From Syntrophaceae bacterium UBA6087 (GTDB taxonomy: Bacteria; Desulfobacterota; Desulfomonilia; UBA1062), in NCBI GenBank assembly GCA_002448235.1, contig DIXF01000007.1, forward strand, positions 1 through 64,000: 64,000 nucleotides of DNA, in the 5' to 3' direction. The notes under the pieces were generated by a model, which saw nothing but the letters and a program-made list of their open reading frames with translations, made no database searches and had not been told where the DNA came from. Below are positions 45,081-53,248 of the stretch, piece by piece. The number at the start of each line of letters is the position of its first letter. The first letter of the stretch is position 1. A program made the translations under genes and the position numbers.

Positions 45081-45920
45081 TTAGTTGTTCCTTCTGAAGA
45101 ACGACGGCACCTTTGTCACGGACGAGAGTTTCTGAAACGTCACGGGCATGAGCCGCTTGAGCCAGTCGATCACGATCGCATCCGGGCCGACCATAATGCG
45201 GTGCTTGTCCTTCAGGATGCCTTCAATGATGATGCGGGCCGCTTTATCGGCCGAGGTGCGCGCCATGAACCTGTCGAAAAAGTCTGCCGCGTCTTCTCTG
45301 GCAGCGGAAGGGATCTGTGATTTGTAGTATCTGGCGTTCCTGGCGATATTCGTCTTGATCCCTCCCGGGTGGACGCAGGAAACACGGACCGATGTATCTT
45401 TAAGCTCCTGGCACAGGGTCTCGGTAAAACCCCTTACGGCAAACTTGGTTGCACAGTACGTACCATTGTAAGGGAAGCTCATGATGCCGTACACGCTGGA
45501 GACATTTACGATATGGGCCTCCGACTCTTTCTTCAGATGCGGCAGAAAGGCCTTGCAGCCGTACACCACTCCCCAGAGATTGATGCCCATGATCCACTCG
45601 AAGTCTTCATAGGAGACGTCTTCCAGCAACTCCGAGAGGGCCACGCCGGCATTGTTGACCAGCAGGTGAACGCTCCCGTGGCGGTCGATGACCGACTCTG
45701 CGAAGCGGTACATCTGATAGCGGTCCGACACATCAAATACATGGGTCGTGACCTTCACCCCGGCATCGCCGATCATATCCGCCGTCTGCTTCAGACTCGC
45801 CGCATCGATATCCGCTATGGCCACGTGGCATCCGCGTTCTGCAAGATTCTTCGCAAGCATCCGGCCGATGCCCGAGCCTGCGCCCGTAACCGCTGCAACC
45901 CTGCCCTTTAGTTCCTTCAT
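45081..45920 (-). CDS. Short-chain dehydrogenase/reductase
   Basis: The 279-residue protein is a classical SDR. The cofactor loop is TGAGSGIG near residue 15 and the NNAG motif is in LLVNNAGVAL. The active site is Ser in NVSSVYG with Tyr-x3-Lys in YCATK. An Asp at the end of beta-2 (IADID) favours NAD(H). The C-terminal extension suits acyl or steroid-like substrates, but the substrate is unknown. GAGGAATAT precedes the ATG. Confidence 0.9.
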   Translation of the reverse strand: MKELKGRVAAVTGAGSGIGRMLAKNLAERGCHVAIADIDAASLKQTADMIGDAGVKVTTHVFDVSDRYQMYRFAESVIDRHGSVHLLVNNAGVALSELLEDVSYEDFEWIMGINLWGVVYGCKAFLPHLKKESEAHIVNVSSVYGIMSFPYNGTYCATKFAVRGFTETLCQELKDTSVRVSCVHPGGIKTNIARNARYYKSQIPSAAREDAADFFDRFMARTSADKAARIIIEGILKDKHRIMVGPDAIVIDWLKRLMPVTFQKLSSVTKVPSFFRRNN

Positions 45921-45977
45921 ATATTCCTCTTCATAAGCATTATTAATTATTAGAATAAGATACCTCTGAACAGGGAA

Positions 45978-46003
45978 AAGGGAAGACCTCCCTTATATTT
46001 TTT
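45978..46003. terminator. Hairpin terminator, usable on both strands
   Basis: AAGGGA (45978-45983) pairs with TCCCTT (45989-45994) over a 5-base loop, followed by ATATTTTTT on the plus strand and TTTT on the minus strand. It lies about 50 bases beyond the stop of the gene at 46056, which it probably ends. Confidence 0.6.
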
Positions 46004-46055
46004 AGATGCCGACAGAAGAGTGACGCCCTGTGCGAACAGCCTTTCGCTGAACCGC

Positions 46056-46508
46056 CTACCGGACAGGAGCGTCCTTTATCATCCGGCCGACGATCTCCAC
46101 TGCATCCCGCACGAAGCCCGGGCAGAGCGTGGCGAAAACCCCCTTGTCGGCTGCCGCCTGCCTCTGCTCGGGAAAGCAGACATCGAATCCGACCAGCTCA
46201 TTACAGATGATCGTTTTATTCTTCCGGCAGAACTCCCGGCGAAATGCCTGAACGAGGTCGCAGACCCTGTCCCTGTTCCCGCTGTCGTCAGGCGAGACGC
46301 TGCTGTATCTGAGGCCCAGCACCATGAAAGCCCCGGTCACCGCACCGCAGGTATGGCCCATCCGTCCCATGCCCGCCCTGAACGGAGCCGCGATCTTCAA
46401 AGCCGTGTCCGGGTCCAGCCCGAGGTCTTCGCAGTATACGGAGAGTACTGCCTGAGAACAGCTGAACCCCTGTTTCAACATTTCAACTGCCTGATCTGAT
46501 CTGTTCAT
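46056..46508 (-). CDS. C_GCAxxG_C_C family (putative redox) protein
   Basis: The 150-residue protein carries the family pattern: GFSCSQAVLSVY, TCGAVTGAFM (the GCAxxG-type motif) and later Cys in the C-terminal half (IICNEL, VCFPE, LCPGF). Members are small cytoplasmic Cys-rich proteins of anaerobes, thought to be redox or metal associated. AAGGGGAAG precedes the ATG. It is divergent from the thiol-rich cluster at 46810, so a functional link is possible but unproven. Confidence 0.85.
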   Translation of the reverse strand: MNRSDQAVEMLKQGFSCSQAVLSVYCEDLGLDPDTALKIAAPFRAGMGRMGHTCGAVTGAFMVLGLRYSSVSPDDSGNRDRVCDLVQAFRREFCRKNKTIICNELVGFDVCFPEQRQAAADKGVFATLCPGFVRDAVEIVGRMIKDAPVR

Positions 46509-46809
46509 CTTTCTTCCCCTTTGCCGGGATGGTATCAGTGCATGGTATGTTCCGGTATTGACGGAGGATACCCATCAAAAGAAAAAAGATCAAGATTCTC
46601 CTTAAAGGGGGGGGGGGAGTAAGTATTCATGCAATTGTGTGGACTCTGGCTGGAGCATACAGCCCTTATAGATATATAATTGCGGTATTCATTGTGCTTA
46701 TTATATATGTGAAGGATATCTATAGTTCTGGAAAAATTTGATAGCCTCATGATATCTATACCTTGAGAGCTTTATTTTATCATGTGGTTTATTAGATAAG
46801 GATATCAAT
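46509..46809. other. Intergenic stretch with an 11-G tract
   Basis: Divergent intergenic region between the genes at 46508 and 46810. It includes eleven consecutive G at 46607-46617 and AT-rich flanks. No gene is seen. It should contain the promoter of the ArsF-like gene. Confidence 0.5.
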
Positions 46810-47322
46810 ATGAATAAAAAACTGAAAACTACTGTATCCACACTTATTATGGCAGTCGCATCAATAAGCATTGCAATATACGCTTTCAAGGCAACGCAAC
46901 CGGAAGCTTTTCACAGGATATCCGACGGCTTCGCCATGGAGGAAAAGACCCCATCCCCCGATCCCTCAGTAAAGAAGCAGAAGGGTCATCAGGTCATTGC
47001 GTATTACTTTCATACTACTTTTAGATGTACAACCTGTTTTACTATGGAACAGCTTACCCAAAAAGCAATCTTGACCGGCTTTCCCAATGAATTGAAAAAT
47101 GGCCGTCTGGTCTGGAAGGTGATCAACGTTGATGAAAAGGAAAATGAGCATTACGTCAAGTATTATAAACTTTACACAAAGTCGGTTATAGTTGCGGATA
47201 TAAAAGACGGTGCACAGGTCAGATGGAAAAACCTGAAAGATATCTGGAACCTCGTCGATGACGAGAAAGCCTTTACAAGATACATCCAAGATGAGACCCA
47301 ATCCTACCTCGGGAAGAGCTAA
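46810..47322 (+). CDS. ArsF-family thioredoxin-like protein
   Basis: The 170-residue product has an N-terminal membrane anchor or signal segment (TVSTLIMAVASISIAIYAF) and a thioredoxin-like domain. It contains the motif YYFHTTFRCTTCFTME, where C73xxC76 is the redox pair. This matches proteins named nitrophenyl compound nitroreductase subunit ArsF, which accompany permeases and arsenic-type genes in many anaerobes. It is likely periplasm-facing. AAGGATATCAAT precedes the ATG. The next gene starts 11 bases after its stop. A disulfide or metalloid-handling role is inferred from context. Confidence 0.75.
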   Translation: MNKKLKTTVSTLIMAVASISIAIYAFKATQPEAFHRISDGFAMEEKTPSPDPSVKKQKGHQVIAYYFHTTFRCTTCFTMEQLTQKAILTGFPNELKNGRLVWKVINVDEKENEHYVKYYKLYTKSVIVADIKDGAQVRWKNLKDIWNLVDDEKAFTRYIQDETQSYLGKS

Positions 47323-47333
47323 GGTTCGTCAGC

Positions 47334-48149
47334 ATGTATCTTACAACATTTCCGAGAAAAAGCGAGTTTGAGAAAATGAGTGCCAGGCTCGATGCCACAG
47401 GCCTGCCGTACATGGTCATAAGTCCGGAGCCGGGCTATAGTCTTGTGGGATGCCCTTCCATTGCCATGGAGCAGGAAGTCCGATCCCGGCTTGCTTCATG
47501 CTCGCCTGAAGAATTCTTCTGTTCGGGGTGGGTCGATTACCGGCAGGCATCAATCGATGTACCTGCATCAAGCCCTCAGACTTTTCCTGAAGATATTTTC
47601 GGAACTGCCTCGATGATGGTGCTTTCCCCCTGTATTGCAGACGAGACAAAACTGCGGCTAGTTGCCCATATATCGGGTGATATGACCGAGGTCTTCCCTT
47701 ACATGAACACCGAGATGAAAGGAGCCTGCTACAATCCGAACGGACCTATGCTGACCTTTATGGACGGCCATCGCCTGATAACGATCTACACGAGAAGGAT
47801 CGCCATCGGCAAGGCTGACGAGATCGTAGATGCATGGCGCACCCTCGAAAAGATCAGGTGCTTCTCGAATGAAATCTATTCACGCAGGGCCTCCATAACG
47901 CCGTCCTATACTATGCGGAAAAAGCCTCCCGCACTTGAAGTGTATAAGCGCCTACCCGGAACGAGCTGCGGGCAGTGCGGGCAGAAAACCTGCATGGCCT
48001 TTGCAATGACCCTTTGGAGTGGCAATGCAAAACCATTCATGTGCAAGCCGATCTTCGAAGGTGACTATTCCCATCTGAAAGACGCCTTCCTTGAAATCTG
48101 TGTCGGGCTTGGCGTCACGGCCGGAGACAACCTTTCAGACAAGGGATAG
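47334..48149 (+). CDS. Protein with C-terminal 4Fe-4S domain (AcsC-type cluster)
   Basis: The 271-residue protein has an unrecognised N-terminal region with scattered cysteines; residues ~1-60 loosely resemble DUF3343-type folds. The C-terminal Fe-S domain KRLPGTSCGQCGQKTCMAF has Cys-x2-Cys-x4-Cys-x16-Cys, the same spacing as in AcsC at 16815 (PF04060-like). It is likely a cytoplasmic electron carrier or reductase partner. It is co-transcribed with the ArsF-like gene and followed by the PadR/permease pair. No catalytic domain is recognised. Confidence 0.7.
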   Translation: MYLTTFPRKSEFEKMSARLDATGLPYMVISPEPGYSLVGCPSIAMEQEVRSRLASCSPEEFFCSGWVDYRQASIDVPASSPQTFPEDIFGTASMMVLSPCIADETKLRLVAHISGDMTEVFPYMNTEMKGACYNPNGPMLTFMDGHRLITIYTRRIAIGKADEIVDAWRTLEKIRCFSNEIYSRRASITPSYTMRKKPPALEVYKRLPGTSCGQCGQKTCMAFAMTLWSGNAKPFMCKPIFEGDYSHLKDAFLEICVGLGVTAGDNLSDKG

Positions 48150-48246
48150 GTAATACATCCTTTTTATCAGGGGATACGGTCACTCCCCTGCTCTCTGCTG
48201 CTATATCGAGAAATGAGCGACAGGGTAAAGTGGACAAGCCATTCTA

Positions 48247-48279
48247 TATATTGACAACCAATATAATGATGGATACAAT
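48247..48279 (+). promoter_or_regulatory. Near-consensus promoter with overlapping palindrome, before padR
   Basis: TTGACA (48251-48256), 17 bases, then TACAAT (48274-48279) forms an almost ideal sigma-70 promoter. TATATTG at 48247-48253 and CAATATA at 48259-48265 make a perfect 7-base inverted repeat with a 5-base spacer covering the -35 box. This layout suits repression by the PadR protein encoded 30 bases downstream. Confidence 0.7.
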
Positions 48280-48308
48280 AAACGTCTATTCGAAGAGGTG
48301 ATCGACCT

Positions 48309-48725
48309 ATGAAGCTAACCGAACCGAGTTTCTGGAAATCTTTGATCAATATAGGACTTTCACGGATTCTGGTGCTGAAGGTCTTATCCAAAGGCCCGAA
48401 CTATGGTTATGGAATACTGAAGGAACTGGAATTCATTACCAGCGGCTGCTGCACGCCCACATATGGGACCATCTATCCCATCCTGAAGGAACTCACGAAA
48501 GAGGGCTATGCGGTAGTCAGCGAAGACAAGCAGCTCAAGGGTGCCCAGAAAAGACGGGTATATACCCTGACGCCCTCAGGTATTGAGGCATACCATGTAG
48601 CCCTTGAGGCATGGCGGACTACGATTCCCTACATCTACAAGGCCATCGAGGAAGTCGAGATTCCTTCAATAGAAAACATACAAACATGTCTGCCAGATAA
48701 AGATTGTAAGAAGGTTAGGAAATAG
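48309..48725 (+). CDS. PadR-family transcriptional regulator with vicinal cysteines
   Basis: The 138-residue protein has the PadR winged helix (LVLKVLSKGPNYGYGILKEL, then PTYGTIYPILKELTKEGYAV and KRRVYTLTPSGIEAY). Unusually it carries C47-C48 just before the recognition helix, and C127 and C133 near the C-terminus. Vicinal cysteines at a DNA-binding helix are how ArsR-type repressors sense trivalent arsenic, so thiol-based metal sensing is inferred. A strong promoter and palindrome lie upstream. The permease gene starts 11 bases downstream, its likely target. Confidence 0.85.
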   Translation: MKLTEPSFWKSLINIGLSRILVLKVLSKGPNYGYGILKELEFITSGCCTPTYGTIYPILKELTKEGYAVVSEDKQLKGAQKRRVYTLTPSGIEAYHVALEAWRTTIPYIYKAIEEVEIPSIENIQTCLPDKDCKKVRK

Positions 48726-48736
48726 GAGGCTTATCC

Positions 48737-49843
48737 ATGTTCGGTATCAATAACTTCGTCACTGCTGGCAAATTCTTCCTTGTGATCGCAGGCGAGCTTA
48801 TCCTTATCTTCATCGCCGTTTCCTTCCTCATAGGGGTGCTGATGGAATATCTCCCCCCTACCCGCATCAGGGATTATCTGGCAAATAAGTTTACCTGGGT
48901 ACAGTACTTCCTTGGTGCAGGCCTAGGAGCAGTCACACCTTTCTGTTCCTGCTCAACCGTTCCAATAACAGCAGGCCTCCTTAAGGGTGGCGTCCCTTTC
49001 GGACCCGTGATGGCTTTCCTTTTTTCATCTCCTGTGCTCAATCCCATTATCATTGCCCTGTTGCTCTCTCTTCTTGGACTCAAGGTCACGGCTATCTATG
49101 TCGTCGTCACCTTCTTGGGCTCAATGACGACGGCAGCATTGCTGTCAAATTTCGGGCTGGGGAACCAGGTAAAGCCCCTGGTGAATATCCAGGAGTCCTG
49201 CTGTTCGGGGGAGCAGAAACCGCAGCCCATCTCTCTGCAAACCGTTCCCGAAGCTGCAGGATGCTGTGCTTCTGGTAATACGCAGCCTTTTACCATGATC
49301 ACTCTGCCAACTGTACAAAGCACCGGAAGCTGCTGCTCAGGTGAGCCTTCAACGGGCGGACAGAACTCGGTTCAATCATCATGCTGCTCCGTCAGTTTTG
49401 AGGAAGACGACTCGTTGAAAGCCCCTTTCAGTGAAAAGATGAAGAGGGCTGCCTTGTCATCGATAGACACATTCAAAGGGGTATTCTGGTATTTACTTCT
49501 CGGCGCAGGGATAGGTGCATTCATCTATGGCTTCTTCCCGCAGGATCTCATGATGAGGATAGCGGGGCCAGGCAACCCATGGTCTATTCCCATAGCCACA
49601 TTCGTCGGCGTCCCCATGTACATCAGGGCTGAGACCGTGATTCCCATAAGCGCGGCCCTCGTGGGGAAAGGCATGGGGGTGGGCACGGTCCTTGCGCTTA
49701 TCATAGGCGGAGCGGGAGCGAGCATCCCTGAATTGATCATCCTCGGCTCCATCTTCAAGAAGAAACTGATTATCGCTTTTGCCCTGAACGTTTTCCTTGT
49801 GGCAATAGTGGCCGGGTACCTCGTTGAGCTTCTCGTGTACTAG
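48737..49843 (+). CDS. ArsP/DUF318-type permease with four CC pairs
   Basis: The 368-residue membrane protein matches the permease family (PF03773) that includes organoarsenical exporter ArsP. It has PFCSCSTVPI with C70 and C72 in a membrane helix, and a second hallmark PMYIRAETVIPI. About four spans lie on each side of a loop at residues ~150-238. That loop holds four vicinal pairs (C155-156, C176-177, C199-200, C216-217), three of them followed by SG or SV, resembling repeated metal-binding motifs. AATAGGAGG precedes the ATG. Export of a thiophilic metalloid, with the loop as collector, is inferred; the substrate is unproven. Confidence 0.85.
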   Translation: MFGINNFVTAGKFFLVIAGELILIFIAVSFLIGVLMEYLPPTRIRDYLANKFTWVQYFLGAGLGAVTPFCSCSTVPITAGLLKGGVPFGPVMAFLFSSPVLNPIIIALLLSLLGLKVTAIYVVVTFLGSMTTAALLSNFGLGNQVKPLVNIQESCCSGEQKPQPISLQTVPEAAGCCASGNTQPFTMITLPTVQSTGSCCSGEPSTGGQNSVQSSCCSVSFEEDDSLKAPFSEKMKRAALSSIDTFKGVFWYLLLGAGIGAFIYGFFPQDLMMRIAGPGNPWSIPIATFVGVPMYIRAETVIPISAALVGKGMGVGTVLALIIGGAGASIPELIILGSIFKKKLIIAFALNVFLVAIVAGYLVELLVY

Positions 49844-50250
49844 GAAGACCTTCTCCATGACACCTAGAAGCAAAGTGGGAGCGGATCGGGAGGTGCTCCC
49901 CAACATCTTCGCAACAATTAAAGCAATTAAACACTGGGCGTAGCTATGGGGTTTCCTGATTATATGTATAATCTCGGAAAAGCATAGATATTTGTGTTAT
50001 ATGTAGTTGGTTAAGCCTTTTATATTCAATTGATGGTTATACTTAATAATATAAGAATCAGAGTTATGATCCTGGCACGTGATCAATGGTATTTTCCAAT
50101 CAAAAATATGATGGGTATCTTGAAGAGACATCTATAGGCTGCACAGGCAGTCAGAGTAGATAGTTCTATAAAAAAATTCAAAAATACATCTCGATGACAA
50201 ATATTATTTGCAAATCACAGAAGGCAGGGCGCGGATATCTTTTTCGATTC
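49844..50250. other. Intergenic stretch
   Basis: About 400 AT-rich bases between convergent genes. A weak GGGAGC/GCTCCC hairpin occurs near 49879-49902 without a U-tract. No gene is recognised. Confidence 0.4.
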
Positions 50251-51297
50251 TCATCCGAATCCGTATGTGCAGAAATCGCTGAATGTCCGGTTGAGGTAAC
50301 GTACCCTGCTCTTATCCCGGAAGAATCTCTTATACCGCTGGTTCTCGATGCTGCGGTTCTCCGCGCTCTTGCCCTCGTACTCGTTTACTATGATCATCTC
50401 GGGCCGTGAATCGAAATTGAGCTCGGCACGTTTGAGCAGATACCTGACAAGCAGGTCCGCATCGGGGAACGAATACCCGCAGAAGATTATCCGCTGCGTA
50501 TCCTTCAGCGATTTTTCCGCCCCTCGCATAATCTGGTGCAGAAAATAATTCTGCATCCCCTTGAGGTAGGTGGGCGGCGTGATGATGGGAACGGTGGGCA
50601 TCCCGCAGCTCAGACAGGTGACGGACTTTTCCACGAGCCGGGCAGCCTCGCGCTGCCGGGGCGTCAGGGTCAGTGACACGCACGTCGGGCAGTAGAGCCA
50701 GTTCAGCGATCCATGGAGTTTATGGAGAGCGATCGACTTATCCTTTCTCGGGATCTGCCAGTCGCATTCGCGGATATAGTTGGTGAATTCCACCCCATAG
50801 TCGAGGTCGAACCCGGGGTGAAGCTCGATCAGGGCATTATCGATAAGGATATCGTAATTCAGGGATATGAAAGCCGTAGAAGTGATCCTGCCTTCACGCA
50901 CCAGTCGTTTGACAAGGGTCTTGTGATGCCCTCCGGATGTCATGAGCGTGCGGTTGAGCACCAGGGCGATAAGGAATATGAGGTCTTCACGGATGGTCTG
51001 TACATCCGGGGCGTGTGTGGTGGCTGGATACCCTCTGAAGCTCTCCCCGCGGTCCATGGCTATCTCCAGCATACCCAGTGTTTCCTCGAAAGAGGGGAAA
51101 ACAACCCCTTCCTGCTGCCCCGTGATATCGATGCCGAAAAACTGTTTGAAGAACCTGTGAAGCCTCCCCGTGCTTGCCGGGTTGCGCCCGTCGCCGTTCT
51201 CCATCCTGAAGAATGCGGAGAAAAGATCCTTCTGGACAGGCGCTCCTTCTGCAGCCGATGCCCCGGCCCCGAGAAAGATCACTTCATCGATAGCCAT
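50251..51297 (-). CDS. SIR2-like domain protein with zinc ribbon
   Basis: The 348-residue protein has the SIR2-like NAD-binding signature FLGAGASAAEGAP at the start, SLNYDILIDNA near 147 and KLHGSLNWLYC near 193. Two Cys pairs (CPTC and CLSC) form a zinc ribbon, and FCGYSFPDADLLVRYLL follows near 268. This matches SIR2_2-type proteins; several relatives are NADases in anti-phage systems, though many stand alone with unknown role. No partner gene is adjacent. The insertion element at 51395 begins 98 bases upstream of its start and may have replaced its promoter region. GGGAG lies ten bases before the ATG. Confidence 0.82.
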   Translation of the reverse strand: MAIDEVIFLGAGASAAEGAPVQKDLFSAFFRMENGDGRNPASTGRLHRFFKQFFGIDITGQQEGVVFPSFEETLGMLEIAMDRGESFRGYPATTHAPDVQTIREDLIFLIALVLNRTLMTSGGHHKTLVKRLVREGRITSTAFISLNYDILIDNALIELHPGFDLDYGVEFTNYIRECDWQIPRKDKSIALHKLHGSLNWLYCPTCVSLTLTPRQREAARLVEKSVTCLSCGMPTVPIITPPTYLKGMQNYFLHQIMRGAEKSLKDTQRIIFCGYSFPDADLLVRYLLKRAELNFDSRPEMIIVNEYEGKSAENRSIENQRYKRFFRDKSRVRYLNRTFSDFCTYGFG

Positions 51298-51386
51298 AGG
51301 CCGTTTTCTCCCATTCTCTTAAAGTATGGCCCGAGAGCCTCTCTCTGGGCCATTATGCGTCCCCATGCATCAAGAACGCCTCTGTT

Positions 51387-51412
51387 GGATTTTTGGTAGT
51401 GGGTCAGTTTGA
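51387..51412. repeat. Left target duplication and left inverted repeat
   Basis: GGATTTTT (51387-51394) is the left copy of an 8-base target duplication, directly followed by the left terminal repeat GGTAGTGGGTCAGTTTGA (51395-51412). Both recur at 54609-54634 in the expected orientation. Confidence 0.95.
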
Positions 51413-51497
51413 TAACTTATACTTGACTTTTGACGATATACTAATTATTATATATTTTAAGTCTGAAACCGGACTAGATTCGGCTGTAGGACTTCCC

Positions 51498-51521
51498 GGC
51501 CCCGTTGGGGCCTTTTCTTTT
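51498..51521 (+). terminator. Inward-reading terminator near the left end of the IS
   Basis: GGCCCC (51498-51503) pairs with GGGGCC (51507-51512), followed by TTTTCTTTT. It would stop plus-strand transcription entering from outside the element, or end a short transcript starting inside the left end. It lies three bases beyond the DUF3800 stop on the opposite strand. Confidence 0.7.
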
Positions 51522-51523
51522 GA

Positions 51524-52300
51524 TTAAATCTTTACGATTCCTAATGGATTAACCCGGCACGCCACTTTGCATAAAATAGGCTCCAGCCTACTAAAATAGT
51601 TGTTCGCACCCTTATTTCTCACATATTTACAAGCTTCAAATTTCTGATGCAAGAAATAAGCATTTATATCCACAAGCTGTACGAAGTAAGAATGCAATGA
51701 GTCTCTATGGACAGCATCCTCTGTGATGGTTTTTAAGGGTAAATCCCTAAATCCCGAACCTCCAGTATTGGGGACTGGATTATATTTCCGCATCTTTCTC
51801 ATCAATATTCTTAATTTCCTTTCATCACCTTGATCGGCAACCAACAAACCAAGATCTTGCGGGTTGTGTGGCCCTGGGAAGTTACGGTACGATATAGTGT
51901 TATCAAATCGTTGAATAAGCACTTTCCATGCTGATTCAAAAACATCATAACCGGCCTCTTTACCTTCTTTATCAACAACAATATTAATGAGATTTATATC
52001 AGGTAGCTCCTTCTGAAAATCGATACAATCACGAAGGGCACGGAGCCGTAATGATTTTGGAACACGACGAAGTTCTCCCGGCCTATGAATCAAGACCGAG
52101 GCGTGAAGCTCATCTCTAAGCTTAATCCCGTATCTCTCTCTAAGTTTCCTACGGAAGTTTAGAATAGCCTCCAGGGTATCGTGCCAACGGAGTTCATGAA
52201 CAACAAACCCACTTAATGCAAAATAGCGGGTTGGGCTACCATTAAGGCCAACATCGCCACTTTCATCAACGTATAAAAAATACATATCCCCACCATACAA
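51524..52300 (-). CDS. DUF3800 protein (IS passenger)
   Basis: The 258-residue protein begins with the DUF3800 hallmark YFLYVDESGDVG and has later acidic motifs (VDKEG, VADQGDERKL) and HRDSLHSYFVQLVD near 215. DUF3800 folds resemble RNase H nucleases, and the acidic residues suit metal-dependent nuclease chemistry; members are frequent on mobile elements and beside defence genes. The function here is unknown. Met6 (52285) starts closer to the domain and is an alternative start. It is co-directional with the transposase, 90 bases downstream of it. Confidence 0.8.
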   Translation of the reverse strand: MYGGDMYFLYVDESGDVGLNGSPTRYFALSGFVVHELRWHDTLEAILNFRRKLRERYGIKLRDELHASVLIHRPGELRRVPKSLRLRALRDCIDFQKELPDINLINIVVDKEGKEAGYDVFESAWKVLIQRFDNTISYRNFPGPHNPQDLGLLVADQGDERKLRILMRKMRKYNPVPNTGGSGFRDLPLKTITEDAVHRDSLHSYFVQLVDINAYFLHQKFEACKYVRNKGANNYFSRLEPILCKVACRVNPLGIVKI

Positions 52301-52390
52301 AATAACATATTGTGCTTTCTATGACTTCTTGATGTAAGGATTGGCAATAACATTCAAAATGATAATCCCAGCATAATAAAATTGCAAGCT

Positions 52391-53218
52391 TTATATATTC
52401 AAAAGATTCAATATCTCCTCAATCTTCCAAACATGATCCGTAACCCCAGCCTCCATAGCAGGAGTTACTCTCAATGACTGATGCACTCGGCAGAAATTGT
52501 AATACATGAAGTGCAGAGCCACAGCATAACCAAGGTTATCCACCTTCTTTGAAAAGGCATTGGTAAGCCTGGTGAATCTCCGCATACCCATTCTCATCGT
52601 GAGGTTTGCCCTTTCCACATAACTTGTGGATACATGGGCCTTGTCTGGATTCCCCTCAATAGTGTGTTTCTCAATGCCTGTGCACTCTGCTGGGCTATAT
52701 CTGACTTCGCTTTCTGGATTGTTTCCGTATAACTTCACTAACTGACCGAAATCTATCTCGCCACCAAATGCATCCTCAACAGCATTGAGATACATCTTAT
52801 GACCATCGGTAGTAAGCTGAACCCTATTCTTGAGCCTGGAAGCTAGATCCATCATGAATATCTTTGCATTTCCCCCATCACGATTGCCGAGGTGCCACGA
52901 GGGAATGAGTTTTGTATCGGCACAGATCGCCGTGAACGTCCAAACATCGCCATAACCAAACTGGCCCTTCTTCTCTTCGGGTACATTCTTGGCCTTGGCA
53001 TAGCAGAATGCCCATATCTCATCACACTGGATGCGCTTGCAGGTAAGGTCACGAAGAACCTTATCCTGATACTCATCACAAGCCCTGCCCACAGACTCAA
53101 GGAGCTTTATGATAGTGTTCTTCGCAACGCCAGTCATTCTGACCGTTGCCCTTATTGAATTGCCCTCTACCAAAGCTGCAATTACCTGTTTTTGTTTTTC
53201 AGGATTTAATTTATTCAT
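52391..53218 (-). CDS. IS1-like DDE transposase
   Basis: The 275-residue protein has an N-terminal helix-turn-helix (KQKQVIAALVEGNSIRATVR, then KNTIIKLLESVGRA). The catalytic triad candidates are Asp in IQCDEIWAFCYAK, Asp in LTTDGHKMY and Glu in SYVERANLTMRM. The last sits in a region ending FSKKVDNLGYAVALHFMYYN, typical of IS1-family transposases encoded by one frame. Start 53218 is chosen because AAGGGA lies five bases before it; the frame is open to 53254. It is transcribed divergently from the P63C gene across the operator array. Confidence 0.9.
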   Translation of the reverse strand: MNKLNPEKQKQVIAALVEGNSIRATVRMTGVAKNTIIKLLESVGRACDEYQDKVLRDLTCKRIQCDEIWAFCYAKAKNVPEEKKGQFGYGDVWTFTAICADTKLIPSWHLGNRDGGNAKIFMMDLASRLKNRVQLTTDGHKMYLNAVEDAFGGEIDFGQLVKLYGNNPESEVRYSPAECTGIEKHTIEGNPDKAHVSTSYVERANLTMRMGMRRFTRLTNAFSKKVDNLGYAVALHFMYYNFCRVHQSLRVTPAMEAGVTDHVWKIEEILNLLNI

Positions 53219-53248
53219 ACTGTCCCTTATACATGAGCGGTAATGCAT

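Noticed and set aside
49879..49902. GGGAGC/GCTCCC hairpin after the permease gene
   Set aside because: Six-base stem with a 12-base loop and no U-run; too weak to call a terminator.
50251..51297. SIR2-like gene as part of the IS cargo
   Set aside because: It lies outside the inverted repeats and the target duplication, so it belongs to the recipient locus.
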